Positions 1-5,004 of a stretch of DNA of 5,027 nt are shown in pieces. A model generated the notes under the pieces. The model was not told the origin of the DNA. It made no database searches and worked only from the letters and a program-made list of their open reading frames with translations. The stretch is from Phenylobacterium sp. (GTDB lineage Bacteria > Pseudomonadota > Alphaproteobacteria > Caulobacterales > Caulobacteraceae), in the NCBI GenBank assembly GCA_028290925.1, contig JAQGIX010000265.1, forward strand, positions 1-5,027, given 5' to 3'. A program made the position numbers and the translations under genes. The first letter of the stretch is position 1. Every line of letters starts with the position of its first letter.

Positions 1-646
1 GCGCGCGGCGCGCGATCTCGGCCGCGCCCTCGGCGTGCAGGGCGAGGCCCATCTTGCCCGCCACCGCGGCCAACACCTTCTCCAGCTCGCCGTGGGTGTA
101 GAACTCGAGCCGGAGCGGAATGCCGAACCGGTCGCGCAGCGGCGTGGCCAGCAGGCCCGCCCGCGTGGTCGCCGCGACCAGCGTGAACGGCGCGAGCTCG
201 ATGCGGATCGAACGCGCCGAGGGGCCTTCGCCGATCATCAGGTCGAGGACGTGGTCCTCCATGGCCGGATAGAGGATTTCCTCCACATTGGCCGGCAACC
301 GGTGGATCTCGTCGATGAACAGCACGTCGCGCGGCTCGAGGTTGGTGAGGATCGCCGCCAGGTCGCCGGCCTTGGCCAGCACCGGCCCGGAGGTGGCGCG
401 GAAGTTCACCCCCAGTTCGCGGGCGATGATCTGCGCCAGCGTCGTCTTGCCCAGCCCCGGCGGGCCGAACAGCAGCACGTGATCAAGCGCCTCGGCGCGG
501 GCCTTCGCGCCCTCGATGAACACCCGCAGGTTGCCCTTCGCCTGCTCCTGGCCGACGAACTCAGCCAGCGTCTGCGGCCGCATCGCCCGGTCCTGCGGCT
601 CGAAGGCTTCCGGCTCGCCGGACACCAGGCGGGGTTCGCCGCTCAT
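1..646 (-). CDS. ruvB: Holliday junction branch migration ATPase RuvB (partial, C-terminus outside window)
   Basis: RuvB is the hexameric AAA+ motor that, loaded on DNA by RuvA, drives branch migration of Holliday junctions in recombinational repair. The visible part has 215 codons and begins MSGEPRLVSGEPE. Walker A is GPPGLGKTT (about residues 61-69). Walker B with the RuvB-typical tail is LFIDEIHRL (about 109-117). The YPAMEDHVLD and IGEGPSARSI stretches follow, then sensor I in VAATTRAG (about 157-164) and the arginine-finger segment LRDRFG (about 170-175). All are co-linear with E. coli RuvB. The reading frame runs off the left edge within the small AAA+ domain, so roughly the last 120-130 residues, including the winged helix, are missing; this is a window cut, not a mutation. 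The ATG at 644-646 is preceded by a Shine-Dalgarno-like GGGGTGA four bases upstream. The gene lies 25 bp after ruvA on the same strand and is almost certainly co-transcribed with it. Confidence 0.97.
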   Translation of the reverse strand, partial: MSGEPRLVSGEPEAFEPQDRAMRPQTLAEFVGQEQAKGNLRVFIEGAKARAEALDHVLLFGPPGLGKTTLAQIIARELGVNFRATSGPVLAKAGDLAAILTNLEPRDVLFIDEIHRLPANVEEILYPAMEDHVLDLMIGEGPSARSIRIELAPFTLVAATTRAGLLATPLRDRFGIPLRLEFYTHGELEKVLAAVAGKMGLALHAEGAAEIARRA

Positions 647-650
647 GGCT

Positions 651-657
651 TCACCCC
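651..657 (-). promoter_or_regulatory. ruvB ribosome binding site
   Basis: On the minus strand GGGGTGA sits four bases before the ruvB ATG, within the 25-bp ruvA-ruvB gap. It matches the GGTGA end of the extended anti-Shine-Dalgarno complement. It supports the chosen start and shows that ruvB has its own initiation signal rather than relying on overlap with ruvA. Confidence 0.6.
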
Positions 658-671
658 GCGGTTAAAGGGGT

Positions 672-1283
672 TCACCGCCCAAGCTCCTGCAGCGCCGCCT
701 TGATCAACGCCGGCGCCGCCGCCTCATCGCCCAGCCGCACCGCGGCCTGCTCCACCACCCGGCGCGCGGCCATCTCGGCCACGCCCAGGCCCATCAGCGC
801 CGCCACCGCCTCGCCGGCCAGCGAGACGCTTGCGGCTTGGGCCGGGGTCCCGGCGTGGAAAGCCGCCACCGGCCCGTCGCCCAGCGGCTTGCCCTTCAGC
901 TCGGTGACGATGCGCAGCGCCAACTTCGGGCCGACGCCCTGGGCGCGGGCGACCGCGGCCTTGTCGTCGCGGGCCACGGCGGCGGTCAGCTCGGCCGGCG
1001 GCAGGACGTCGAGCACCGCCAGCGCCGCCTTCGGCCCGACGCCCTGGATGGTCTTCAGGGTCACGAAGGCGCGGCGGTCGTCGCGGGAGAGGAAGCCGTA
1101 GAGCGTCATGCCGGTCTGCTCGCCCCACTGGGTCTCGATATGCAGCACCGCGTCCTTGCCCACCTCGGGCAGATGGCCGAGCGTGCGCGAGCCGCAGCGC
1201 ACCACATAGCCGACCCCGGCCACGTCGATCAGCGCGTCCTCCTCGGCGACCTCGGCCACCACGCCGTGCAGCCGGCCGATCAT
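672..1283 (-). CDS. ruvA: Holliday junction branch migration complex subunit RuvA
   Basis: RuvA binds four-way DNA junctions as a tetramer and recruits RuvB hexamers to two opposite arms. The protein is 203 residues from MIGRLHG, the same length as E. coli RuvA. The N-terminal OB-fold domain (about 1-65) includes DVAGVGYVV and ends in LYGF. A central domain holds two helix-hairpin-helix DNA-binding motifs, QGVGPKAAL (about 80-88) and QGVGPKLAL (about 115-123), followed by the conserved IVTELKGK. A linker (about 132-152) leads to the C-terminal RuvB-binding three-helix domain (about 153-203). The same frame stays open upstream to 1478, but the extra residues have no RuvA similarity and would cover the promoter region, so the ATG at 1281-1283 is chosen; a GGAG lies nine bases before it. 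One oddity is that the acidic-pin loop (residues 54-60, GEQTGMT) differs from the E. coli ED pair. An SOS box 45 bp upstream predicts LexA control of ruvAB. Confidence 0.97.
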   Translation of the reverse strand: MIGRLHGVVAEVAEEDALIDVAGVGYVVRCGSRTLGHLPEVGKDAVLHIETQWGEQTGMTLYGFLSRDDRRAFVTLKTIQGVGPKAALAVLDVLPPAELTAAVARDDKAAVARAQGVGPKLALRIVTELKGKPLGDGPVAAFHAGTPAQAASVSLAGEAVAALMGLGVAEMAARRVVEQAAVRLGDEAAAPALIKAALQELGR

Positions 1284-1292
1284 CGCGCCGCG

Positions 1293-1296
1293 CTCC
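1293..1296 (-). promoter_or_regulatory. Probable ruvA ribosome binding site
   Basis: GGAG on the minus strand lies nine bases upstream of the ruvA ATG. The match is short but the spacing is acceptable. It supports the start at 1283 over the longer open frame. Confidence 0.5.
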
Positions 1297-1327
1297 GCAA
1301 CATCGTCTCCGGGAAAAAGGGAATCGA

Positions 1328-1342
1328 GTTCAGCATCTGTTC
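1328..1342. promoter_or_regulatory. LexA-binding SOS box of the alphaproteobacterial type
   Basis: The plus strand reads GTTCAGCATCTGTTC, an exact GTTC-N7-GTTC direct repeat, the established LexA operator of alphaproteobacteria such as Rhodobacter and Caulobacter (GAAC-N7-GAAC on the minus strand). Scanning GTTC and GAAC positions over the whole window by eye, this is the only pair with the correct 11-base period. It lies 45 bp upstream of the ruvA ATG and 125 bp upstream of the transporter ATG. It overlaps the predicted -10 element for ruvA, where LexA would block RNA polymerase. The most natural reading is damage-inducible ruvAB; an effect on the divergent transporter is possible but less direct. 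Confidence 0.9.
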
Positions 1343-1366
1343 CAGCATGCCGTAAACCGCCGTGAA
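1339..1366 (-). promoter_or_regulatory. Putative ruvAB promoter (Caulobacter housekeeping-sigma type)
   Basis: Read on the minus strand, TTCACGG (1366-1360), a 13-base spacer and GCTGGAAC (1346-1339) resemble the Caulobacter sigma-73 consensus TTGaCgS-N10-14-GCtANAWC. There is one mismatch in each element, and the spacing is allowed. The last four bases of the -10, GAAC, are also the first half of the LexA box, which makes geometric sense for repression. Transcription would start near 1332 and leave a leader of about 50 bases before ruvA. This is a consensus match only; no transcription start data were available. Confidence 0.5.
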
Positions 1367-1455
1367 TCGCTTGATCAATCGTGAAGTGATGGCGGGCGCG
1401 AAGGCGCCGATGACGTATCCACCCCGGCGATTCCAGGCTTAACTGGCGGCCTCGC

Positions 1456-1462
1456 AGGGGAG
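1456..1462 (+). promoter_or_regulatory. Ribosome binding site of the transporter gene
   Basis: AGGGGAG is placed five bases before the ATG at 1468. It is a near-consensus Shine-Dalgarno sequence, and it fixes the transporter start at that ATG. Confidence 0.75.
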
Positions 1463-1467
1463 CCGGC

Positions 1468-2715
1468 ATGGCGGACAATCAGGCGCAGACGCATCGCTCG
1501 CCCCACCCGGTCCTGTGGCTCATCCTCTACCTGCCCTATGGCGCCGCCACCGGCTATGTGACGGTCACCCTGGCCTGGCTGCTCAGCCATGCCGGGGCCA
1601 GCGTCGCGGCGGTCGCCACCCTCGCCAGCCTCAGCCTGGCCCCCAACACCTGGAAGGTGCTGTGGGCGCCGATCGTCGACACCACGCTCACCGCCAAGCG
1701 GTGGTTCGTGCTGGCCAACCTGGCCAACGCCGCAAGCCTGATGGTCTTCGCCCTGCTGCCGCTGAAGGTCGAGTATCTGGCGGCGTTCGGCTGGGTCGTG
1801 CTGGTGAACAGCGTCGCCGGCACCGTCACCGCCATCGCGGTCGACCGGATGATGGCCTACGACACCACCGACGGGGAGAAGGGCAAGGCCGGCGGCTGGA
1901 GCCAGGCGGGCAACCTGGGCGGCGTCGGCCTGGGCGGCGGGGCGGGCCTGTGGCTCGCCCAGCACACCGGCCATCCGTGGATCGCCGCCGCGGTCGTGGC
2001 GCTCGCCGCCCTGCTCTGCACCGCCGCGCTCCTGAAGCTGGCCGACCCGCCCTCGGTCGCTGGCGCGCCCCGCTATGTGACCGTGCTTATCGAGACCGGC
2101 CGCGATGTCTGGAGCCTTGTCCAGCGGCGCATCGGCCTGTTGGCCATGCTGATCTGCACCCTGCCGATCGGCGCCGGCGCGGCCCAGAACCTGTGGGCGG
2201 CGGTCGCCAAGGACTGGAGCGCCTCGGCCGATCTGGTGGCCCTGGTCGGCGGCCTGCTGTCCGGGATCGCCGGCATCGTCGGCTGTATCGCCTCCGGCTA
2301 CCTCTGCGACCGCATGGACCGCAAGAAGGCCTACCTGCTGTTCGGCCTGGTCATGGCCGCCACCTCGGCCGCCATGGCGCTGGGCCCCAAGACCCCGGCC
2401 ATGTTCTTGATCTTCGCCACCCTCTACAACGGCGCCGTCGGCCTCTCCTATGGCGCCTATTCCGCGGTGACCCTGGAGGCCATCGGCCGCGGCGCGGCGG
2501 GCACCAAGTTCAACCTGATCTCCTCGCTCTCCAACGTGCCGATCCTGGTGGTGGTGCTGATCGACGGCTGGGCCCAGACCCGCTGGGGCTCCGGCGCCAT
2601 GCTGCTGGTGGAGAGCGCGCTGGGCGTCGCCGGGGTCGGCATCTACATCGTGCTGGCCTGGGGCACGCGGGGCCTGACCTGGCGCGGTGTGTTCGGCCGC
2701 TTCGCCGCCGCCTAG
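1468..2715 (+). CDS. AmpG/PAT-like major facilitator superfamily transporter
   Basis: This is a 415-residue polytopic inner-membrane protein with about 12 predicted hydrophobic segments and no cleavable signal peptide. The first segment (about 15-38, LYLPYGAATGY) and the motif LAPNTWKVLWAPIVD (57-71) resemble the PY-x-K-F-L-W-A-P-L-x-D signature of the AmpG and acetyl-CoA transporter (PAT) branch of the MFS. A charged loop at 131-143 (YDTTDGEKGKAGG) and a second-half motif-A-like loop SGYLCDRMDRKK (276-287) also fit an MFS antiporter. AmpG imports anhydromuropeptides for cell-wall recycling and beta-lactamase induction, but at 415 residues this protein is shorter than the 491-residue E. coli AmpG. 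The substrate therefore cannot be assigned. The gene is on the opposite strand to every other gene in the window, between ruvC and ruvA. Its TAG stop overlaps that of ruvC. Codon use looks like the neighbours', so nothing in the sequence marks it as a recent arrival. Confidence 0.9.
   Translation: MADNQAQTHRSPHPVLWLILYLPYGAATGYVTVTLAWLLSHAGASVAAVATLASLSLAPNTWKVLWAPIVDTTLTAKRWFVLANLANAASLMVFALLPLKVEYLAAFGWVVLVNSVAGTVTAIAVDRMMAYDTTDGEKGKAGGWSQAGNLGGVGLGGGAGLWLAQHTGHPWIAAAVVALAALLCTAALLKLADPPSVAGAPRYVTVLIETGRDVWSLVQRRIGLLAMLICTLPIGAGAAQNLWAAVAKDWSASADLVALVGGLLSGIAGIVGCIASGYLCDRMDRKKAYLLFGLVMAATSAAMALGPKTPAMFLIFATLYNGAVGLSYGAYSAVTLEAIGRGAAGTKFNLISSLSNVPILVVVLIDGWAQTRWGSGAMLLVESALGVAGVGIYIVLAWGTRGLTWRGVFGRFAAA
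2712..2715. other. Shared CTAG: overlapping convergent stop codons
   Basis: The plus-strand transporter ends with TAG at 2713-2715 and the minus-strand ruvC ends with TAG at 2712-2714, so both stops come from one palindromic CTAG. The wider eight bases, 2710-2717 (GCCTAGGC), are also a perfect palindrome. There is no room for an intergenic terminator, so any transcription end must lie inside the opposite gene or depend on Rho. Confidence 0.95.
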
Positions 2716-3221
2716 GCCGCCCCGCGCAGCCGCCGCGCCGTCCGCGCGTGGGCATGCGCGATGGCCACGGCCAGCGCATCGGCCGCATCGGCCGTGGTCT
2801 CCCCGGCGGTGGGCAGCAGTCGGCGGATCATGAAGCCGACCTGGGCCTTGTCCGCCGCGCCGGTCCCCACCACAGCCTTCTTGACCACGGTCGCGGCATA
2901 TTCGGCCACCGGCAGGCCGGCCCGCGCCGGGGCGATCAGGCAGCAGGCCCGCGCATGGCCGAGCTTCAGGGTCGAGGAGGCGTTGTTGTTGACGAAGGTC
3001 TCCTCCACGGCGGCCTCGTCCGGCGCGTGGGCGGCGATCACTTCGCAGAGCGCCTCGAACAGGGTCAGCAGGCGGATCGCGAAGTCCGCCGTCTCGTCGG
3101 GCTTGATCACCCCGTGCGCCACGTGCGCCAGCCGCGTCCCATCCACCGCCACCACGCCCCAGCCGGTGCGGCGAAGCCCCGGGTCGAGGCCGAGGATGCG
3201 GATCGGGCGATTCGGGGTCAT
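2712..3221 (-). CDS. ruvC: Crossover junction endodeoxyribonuclease RuvC
   Basis: RuvC is the dimeric, Mg2+-dependent resolvase that makes paired symmetrical nicks in Holliday junctions, working with RuvAB. The protein is 169 residues, close to the 173 of E. coli RuvC, and has an RNase H-like fold. All four catalytic acids can be placed by family alignment: D13 in ILGLDPGL, E73 in AAVEETF, and D145 and D148 in ADAADALAVAIAH. NNNASSTLKLGHARA (78-92) and AEYAATVVKKAVVGTG (106-121) are also family hallmarks, so the enzyme should be active. The ATG at 3219-3221 is chosen because it puts the first catalytic Asp at a normal distance, although no clear Shine-Dalgarno precedes it. The gene lies 60 bp downstream of the M50 protease gene. 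It is separated from ruvA by the oppositely oriented transporter gene, with which it shares a CTAG stop overlap. Confidence 0.97.
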   Translation of the reverse strand: MTPNRPIRILGLDPGLRRTGWGVVAVDGTRLAHVAHGVIKPDETADFAIRLLTLFEALCEVIAAHAPDEAAVEETFVNNNASSTLKLGHARACCLIAPARAGLPVAEYAATVVKKAVVGTGAADKAQVGFMIRRLLPTAGETTADAADALAVAIAHAHARTARRLRGAA

Positions 3222-3281
3222 GGCGGTTGCGTTCGAGGATGCCCGATGAGGCGCCCGAAAGCTTGCGGAATGGTGCAGGCT

Positions 3282-4082
3282 TCAGCGCCAGAAGCGGAAG
3301 TCGGCGTAGCCCTGCGCGATGGCGTCGAGCGGCACGCCCAGCGCCGCGGCCAGGCTGCTCCCGCCGCCGAACAGCAGCCGCCCGCCGACCGGCGACAGGA
3401 AGATCAACAGGAACAGGCCCACCATCACCAGCCCCTCGGCCTTGCGGATGGCCGGCGTCCAGCCGGCCGGCAGGAACGGCCGGATCGCACCGAAGCCGTC
3501 GAGGCCGGGGATCGGCAGCAGGTTGAGGATCAGGGCGGTGGCCTGCAGGAAGGCCAGGAAGGCCAGCGCCGGATAGAGCGCCCCGGCCGCATAGGTCCAG
3601 ACCCGCAGCGCGATGGCCAGCGCCAGCAGCACCATCAGGGTCGCCATCGGCCCGGCCAGCGCCGAGGCGGCGCGCCAGAACGGCCCGCGCATCAGGTCGT
3701 TGCGCAGATAGACCGCCCCGCCGGGGAAGCCGATCCCGCCCAGCGCCAGGAAGATCAGCGGCAGCACCAGGCTGGTGCCCAGGTCGCCGTAGCGCCGCGG
3801 ATCGAACGCCAGGTAGCCCTTGGCCCGCACCGTATGGTCGCCGCCGATATAGGCCGTCAGCGCATGGCTGAACTCGTGCGCCATCACCGACAGCGCCCAG
3901 CCCAGCATCACGAAGGCGAAGGTCAGCGGCTTCACCGCCACGCCCTGCGCCAGCCCGACGCCGGCTCCGATCCAGGCCGCCAGCAGCACCAGCCCGACCA
4001 GGTTGTTGGGCGGCGCCGGAGCCGGTGCGGCCTCAGGCGCGGAGGGCGGCGGCGATGGCGTCGTCGGGACGGCGGTGGTCAT
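3282..4082 (-). CDS. Site-2 protease-like membrane zinc metalloprotease (peptidase family M50B)
   Basis: This is a 266-residue integral membrane protein of the compact M50B type (YwhC/SpoIVFB-like), which cleaves substrates within or next to the membrane. The zinc motif HEFSH is at residues 69-73 (H69, E70, H73), within a hydrophobic helix. The third ligand region NLLPIPGLDG (187-196, with D195) matches the family's NxxPxPxLDG motif. About six hydrophobic segments are visible, near 27-46, 53-75, 103-123, 143-163, 168-189 and 216-236. No PDZ domain is present, unlike RseP. The first 25 residues are a Pro/Ala-rich, probably disordered tail. The frame is open further upstream, but those residues are low-complexity shadow of the EthD gene. 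The ATG at 4080-4082 overlaps that gene's stop as ATGA, which favours this start and translational coupling. The substrate is unknown, and no anti-sigma factor is in view. Confidence 0.92.
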   Translation of the reverse strand: MTTAVPTTPSPPPSAPEAAPAPAPPNNLVGLVLLAAWIGAGVGLAQGVAVKPLTFAFVMLGWALSVMAHEFSHALTAYIGGDHTVRAKGYLAFDPRRYGDLGTSLVLPLIFLALGGIGFPGGAVYLRNDLMRGPFWRAASALAGPMATLMVLLALAIALRVWTYAAGALYPALAFLAFLQATALILNLLPIPGLDGFGAIRPFLPAGWTPAIRKAEGLVMVGLFLLIFLSPVGGRLLFGGGSSLAAALGVPLDAIAQGYADFRFWR

Positions 4083-4450
4083 CCGCCCACCACCACCCGT
4101 TCCTGCCCCCACCAGAGCGGCGATTTCGGCAGGTCGATGAAGCGGCGCTCGTCCTCCAGCAGCAGTTGGCCGGCGGCCTGCGCTTCGGGCCGCTGGAGGT
4201 TGGCGAGGACGGCCTCCAGGCTGTCGAACCACAGCTCGGCCACGCCGTCGAACTCCGGCGGGGCCTCGCGGCTGGCGCGGATCGCGGCGTGGGCCTCGGG
4301 CGGCAGGGAATGCAGCTGCACGTAGCGGCGGATCTGCAGCACCTCGGCGACGCTGGCGACCAGCGGGGCGTGCGTTCCCGCCCAGTAGTCCTGGAACCCC
4401 TCGCGGGTCAGGTGCGGCAGCCGCACCAGGCAGAAGGTGAGCTTGATCAT
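4079..4450 (-). CDS. EthD-like small protein (dimeric alpha/beta barrel fold)
   Basis: This small protein has 123 residues. The N-terminal strand IKLTFCLVR (2-10), then LTREGFQDYWAGTHAPLV (14-31), match the EthD family signature, in which F..YW....HAP follows the first strand. A later FDGVAELWFDSLEAV (67-81) is the usual second-half strand and helix of the ferredoxin-like fold. EthD proteins are accessory proteins first linked to ethyl tert-butyl ether degradation; many homologues sit in catabolic or unrelated operons with no known chemistry, so no reaction is assigned. The start ATG at 4448-4450 overlaps the upstream gene's stop (ATGA), and GGAGG lies four bases before it. The stop in turn overlaps the M50 start. 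The fold call is fairly secure; the function is unknown. Confidence 0.82.
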   Translation of the reverse strand: MIKLTFCLVRLPHLTREGFQDYWAGTHAPLVASVAEVLQIRRYVQLHSLPPEAHAAIRASREAPPEFDGVAELWFDSLEAVLANLQRPEAQAAGQLLLEDERRFIDLPKSPLWWGQERVVVGG

Positions 4451-5004
4451 GCCGCCTCCACGCCGACGATCTGCAGGAAGCTGACCACGGGCACCGGCTT
4501 TGCGTGAGGGACCCCAGGCTTGGCCTCGATCCACAGCGGCAGGATGATCCACGCCTTGGGGAACGGCTTCAGGGTCTTCTCGTCCATCCCGCCCAGGTGC
4601 GGGCAGCGGGTGAGCGCGGCCTCGGCGCAGGCGCGGTGCAGGGGCGCGATGGCGCCGGCGTTCAGCAGGGGCTGGTCGTCGGCCATGTCCACCGGCAGGG
4701 CGAGGGCGAAGCCCCGGGCGCGCAGTTCGCCGGCGGTGGTCGGCGTGGCGGTCTGGCTCCAGCGGTCGTCGTCGGGCGTCGGGGCGCCGCACATCGGGCA
4801 CAGCATCTCGCGCACCGACCGGCGCTGCCGGAACAGGTGGTTGCGCGAATAGAGCGGCTTGCCGCGGCCGGGCTTCTCAGCCTGGGCGATGGCCAGCTCG
4901 CCGTCGACGCTGGGGCAGGGGCCCACGCCCAGCTGCGGTTCCTCCGACCAGCTGGTGATCCACGGCACATCGACGCCGACCTTCAGGCGGGACGGCGCGG
5001 TCAT
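4447..5004 (-). CDS. Cysteine-rich protein of unknown function, probable zinc site
   Basis: I do not recognise a named family for this 185-residue, apparently soluble protein. It starts MTAPSRLKVGVDVPWITSWSE (the first 21 residues lack a signal peptide). A conserved-looking YSRNHLFRQRRSVREMLCPMC block (52-72) carries a CxxC (C69, C72). It is followed by PLHRACAEAALTRCPHL (121-137) with H123, C126, C134 and H136. This CxxC...HxxC...CxH arrangement could bind one zinc ion, and C30 is a further cysteine. The C-terminal part (148-180) is rich in W, P and I and looks like a beta structure. I have a vague impression of similar CxVCG...CPHL layouts in uncharacterised actinobacterial proteins, but this is not verified. 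There is no Shine-Dalgarno before the ATG, which instead forms ATGA with a possible upstream stop; the gene overlaps the EthD-like gene by four bases. Confidence 0.8.
   Translation of the reverse strand: MTAPSRLKVGVDVPWITSWSEEPQLGVGPCPSVDGELAIAQAEKPGRGKPLYSRNHLFRQRRSVREMLCPMCGAPTPDDDRWSQTATPTTAGELRARGFALALPVDMADDQPLLNAGAIAPLHRACAEAALTRCPHLGGMDEKTLKPFPKAWIILPLWIEAKPGVPHAKPVPVVSFLQIVGVEAA
4455..4460 (-). promoter_or_regulatory. Ribosome binding site of the EthD-like gene
   Basis: TGGAGG on the minus strand lies four bases before the ATG at 4450, inside the last codons of the upstream gene. It is the strongest Shine-Dalgarno of this three-gene unit and rules out the longer in-frame start far upstream. 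Confidence 0.7.

Larger units (their letters stand above)
1284..1467. other. Divergent intergenic region between ruvA and the transporter gene
   Basis: This 184-bp gap is the only sizeable non-coding stretch and is noticeably more AT-rich than its surroundings. Besides the SOS box and the probable ruvAB promoter, it holds three of the four GANTC (CcrM methylation) sites seen in the window, at 1321-1325, 1364-1368 and 1429-1433. It also holds a perfect eight-base palindrome TTGATCAA at 1371-1378. A small GC hairpin at 1395-1408 (stem GGCGC/GCGCC, four-base loop) has no T-tract, so it is not called a terminator. I could not find a convincing promoter for the plus-strand transporter. Confidence 0.7.

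Noticed and set aside
35..703. Plus-strand open frame opposite ruvB
   Set aside because: It is antisense to a clear RuvB coding sequence with intact Walker motifs, and its composition is typical of a GC-rich shadow frame.
1371..1378. TTGATCAA palindrome as a regulator operator
   Set aside because: Eight bases are too short to assign, the flanks do not extend the symmetry, and no matching regulator is in view.
1395..1408. GC hairpin as an intrinsic terminator
   Set aside because: It has a five-base stem and four-base loop but no T-tract on either strand, and it lies in a divergent promoter region where no gene ends.
1284..1478. N-terminal extension of RuvA to 268 residues
   Set aside because: The extra 65 residues are not RuvA-like, would cover the SOS box and promoter, and would overlap the transporter start. 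MIGRLHG is the canonical RuvA N-terminus.
3231..3245. Possible LexA box before ruvC
   Set aside because: Only one GTTC is present. The position of the second half reads CCCG, so the direct repeat is absent.
4083..4232. Extended N-terminus for the M50 protease
   Set aside because: The residues are low-complexity antisense-like sequence inside the EthD-like gene. The ATGA overlap at 4079-4082 gives a better start.
1515..4325. A 936-codon open frame on the plus strand spanning the transporter, ruvC and M50 genes
   Set aside because: It is an Arg/Gly/Pro/His-rich low-complexity translation, and it runs out of frame or antisense to four well-supported genes. Such stop-free frames are common at this GC content.
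4451..4801. Upstream extension of the EthD-like gene
   Set aside because: The added residues are Arg/Pro-rich and overlap the cysteine-rich gene in another frame. GGAGG plus ATG at 4450 precedes the true family N-terminus.
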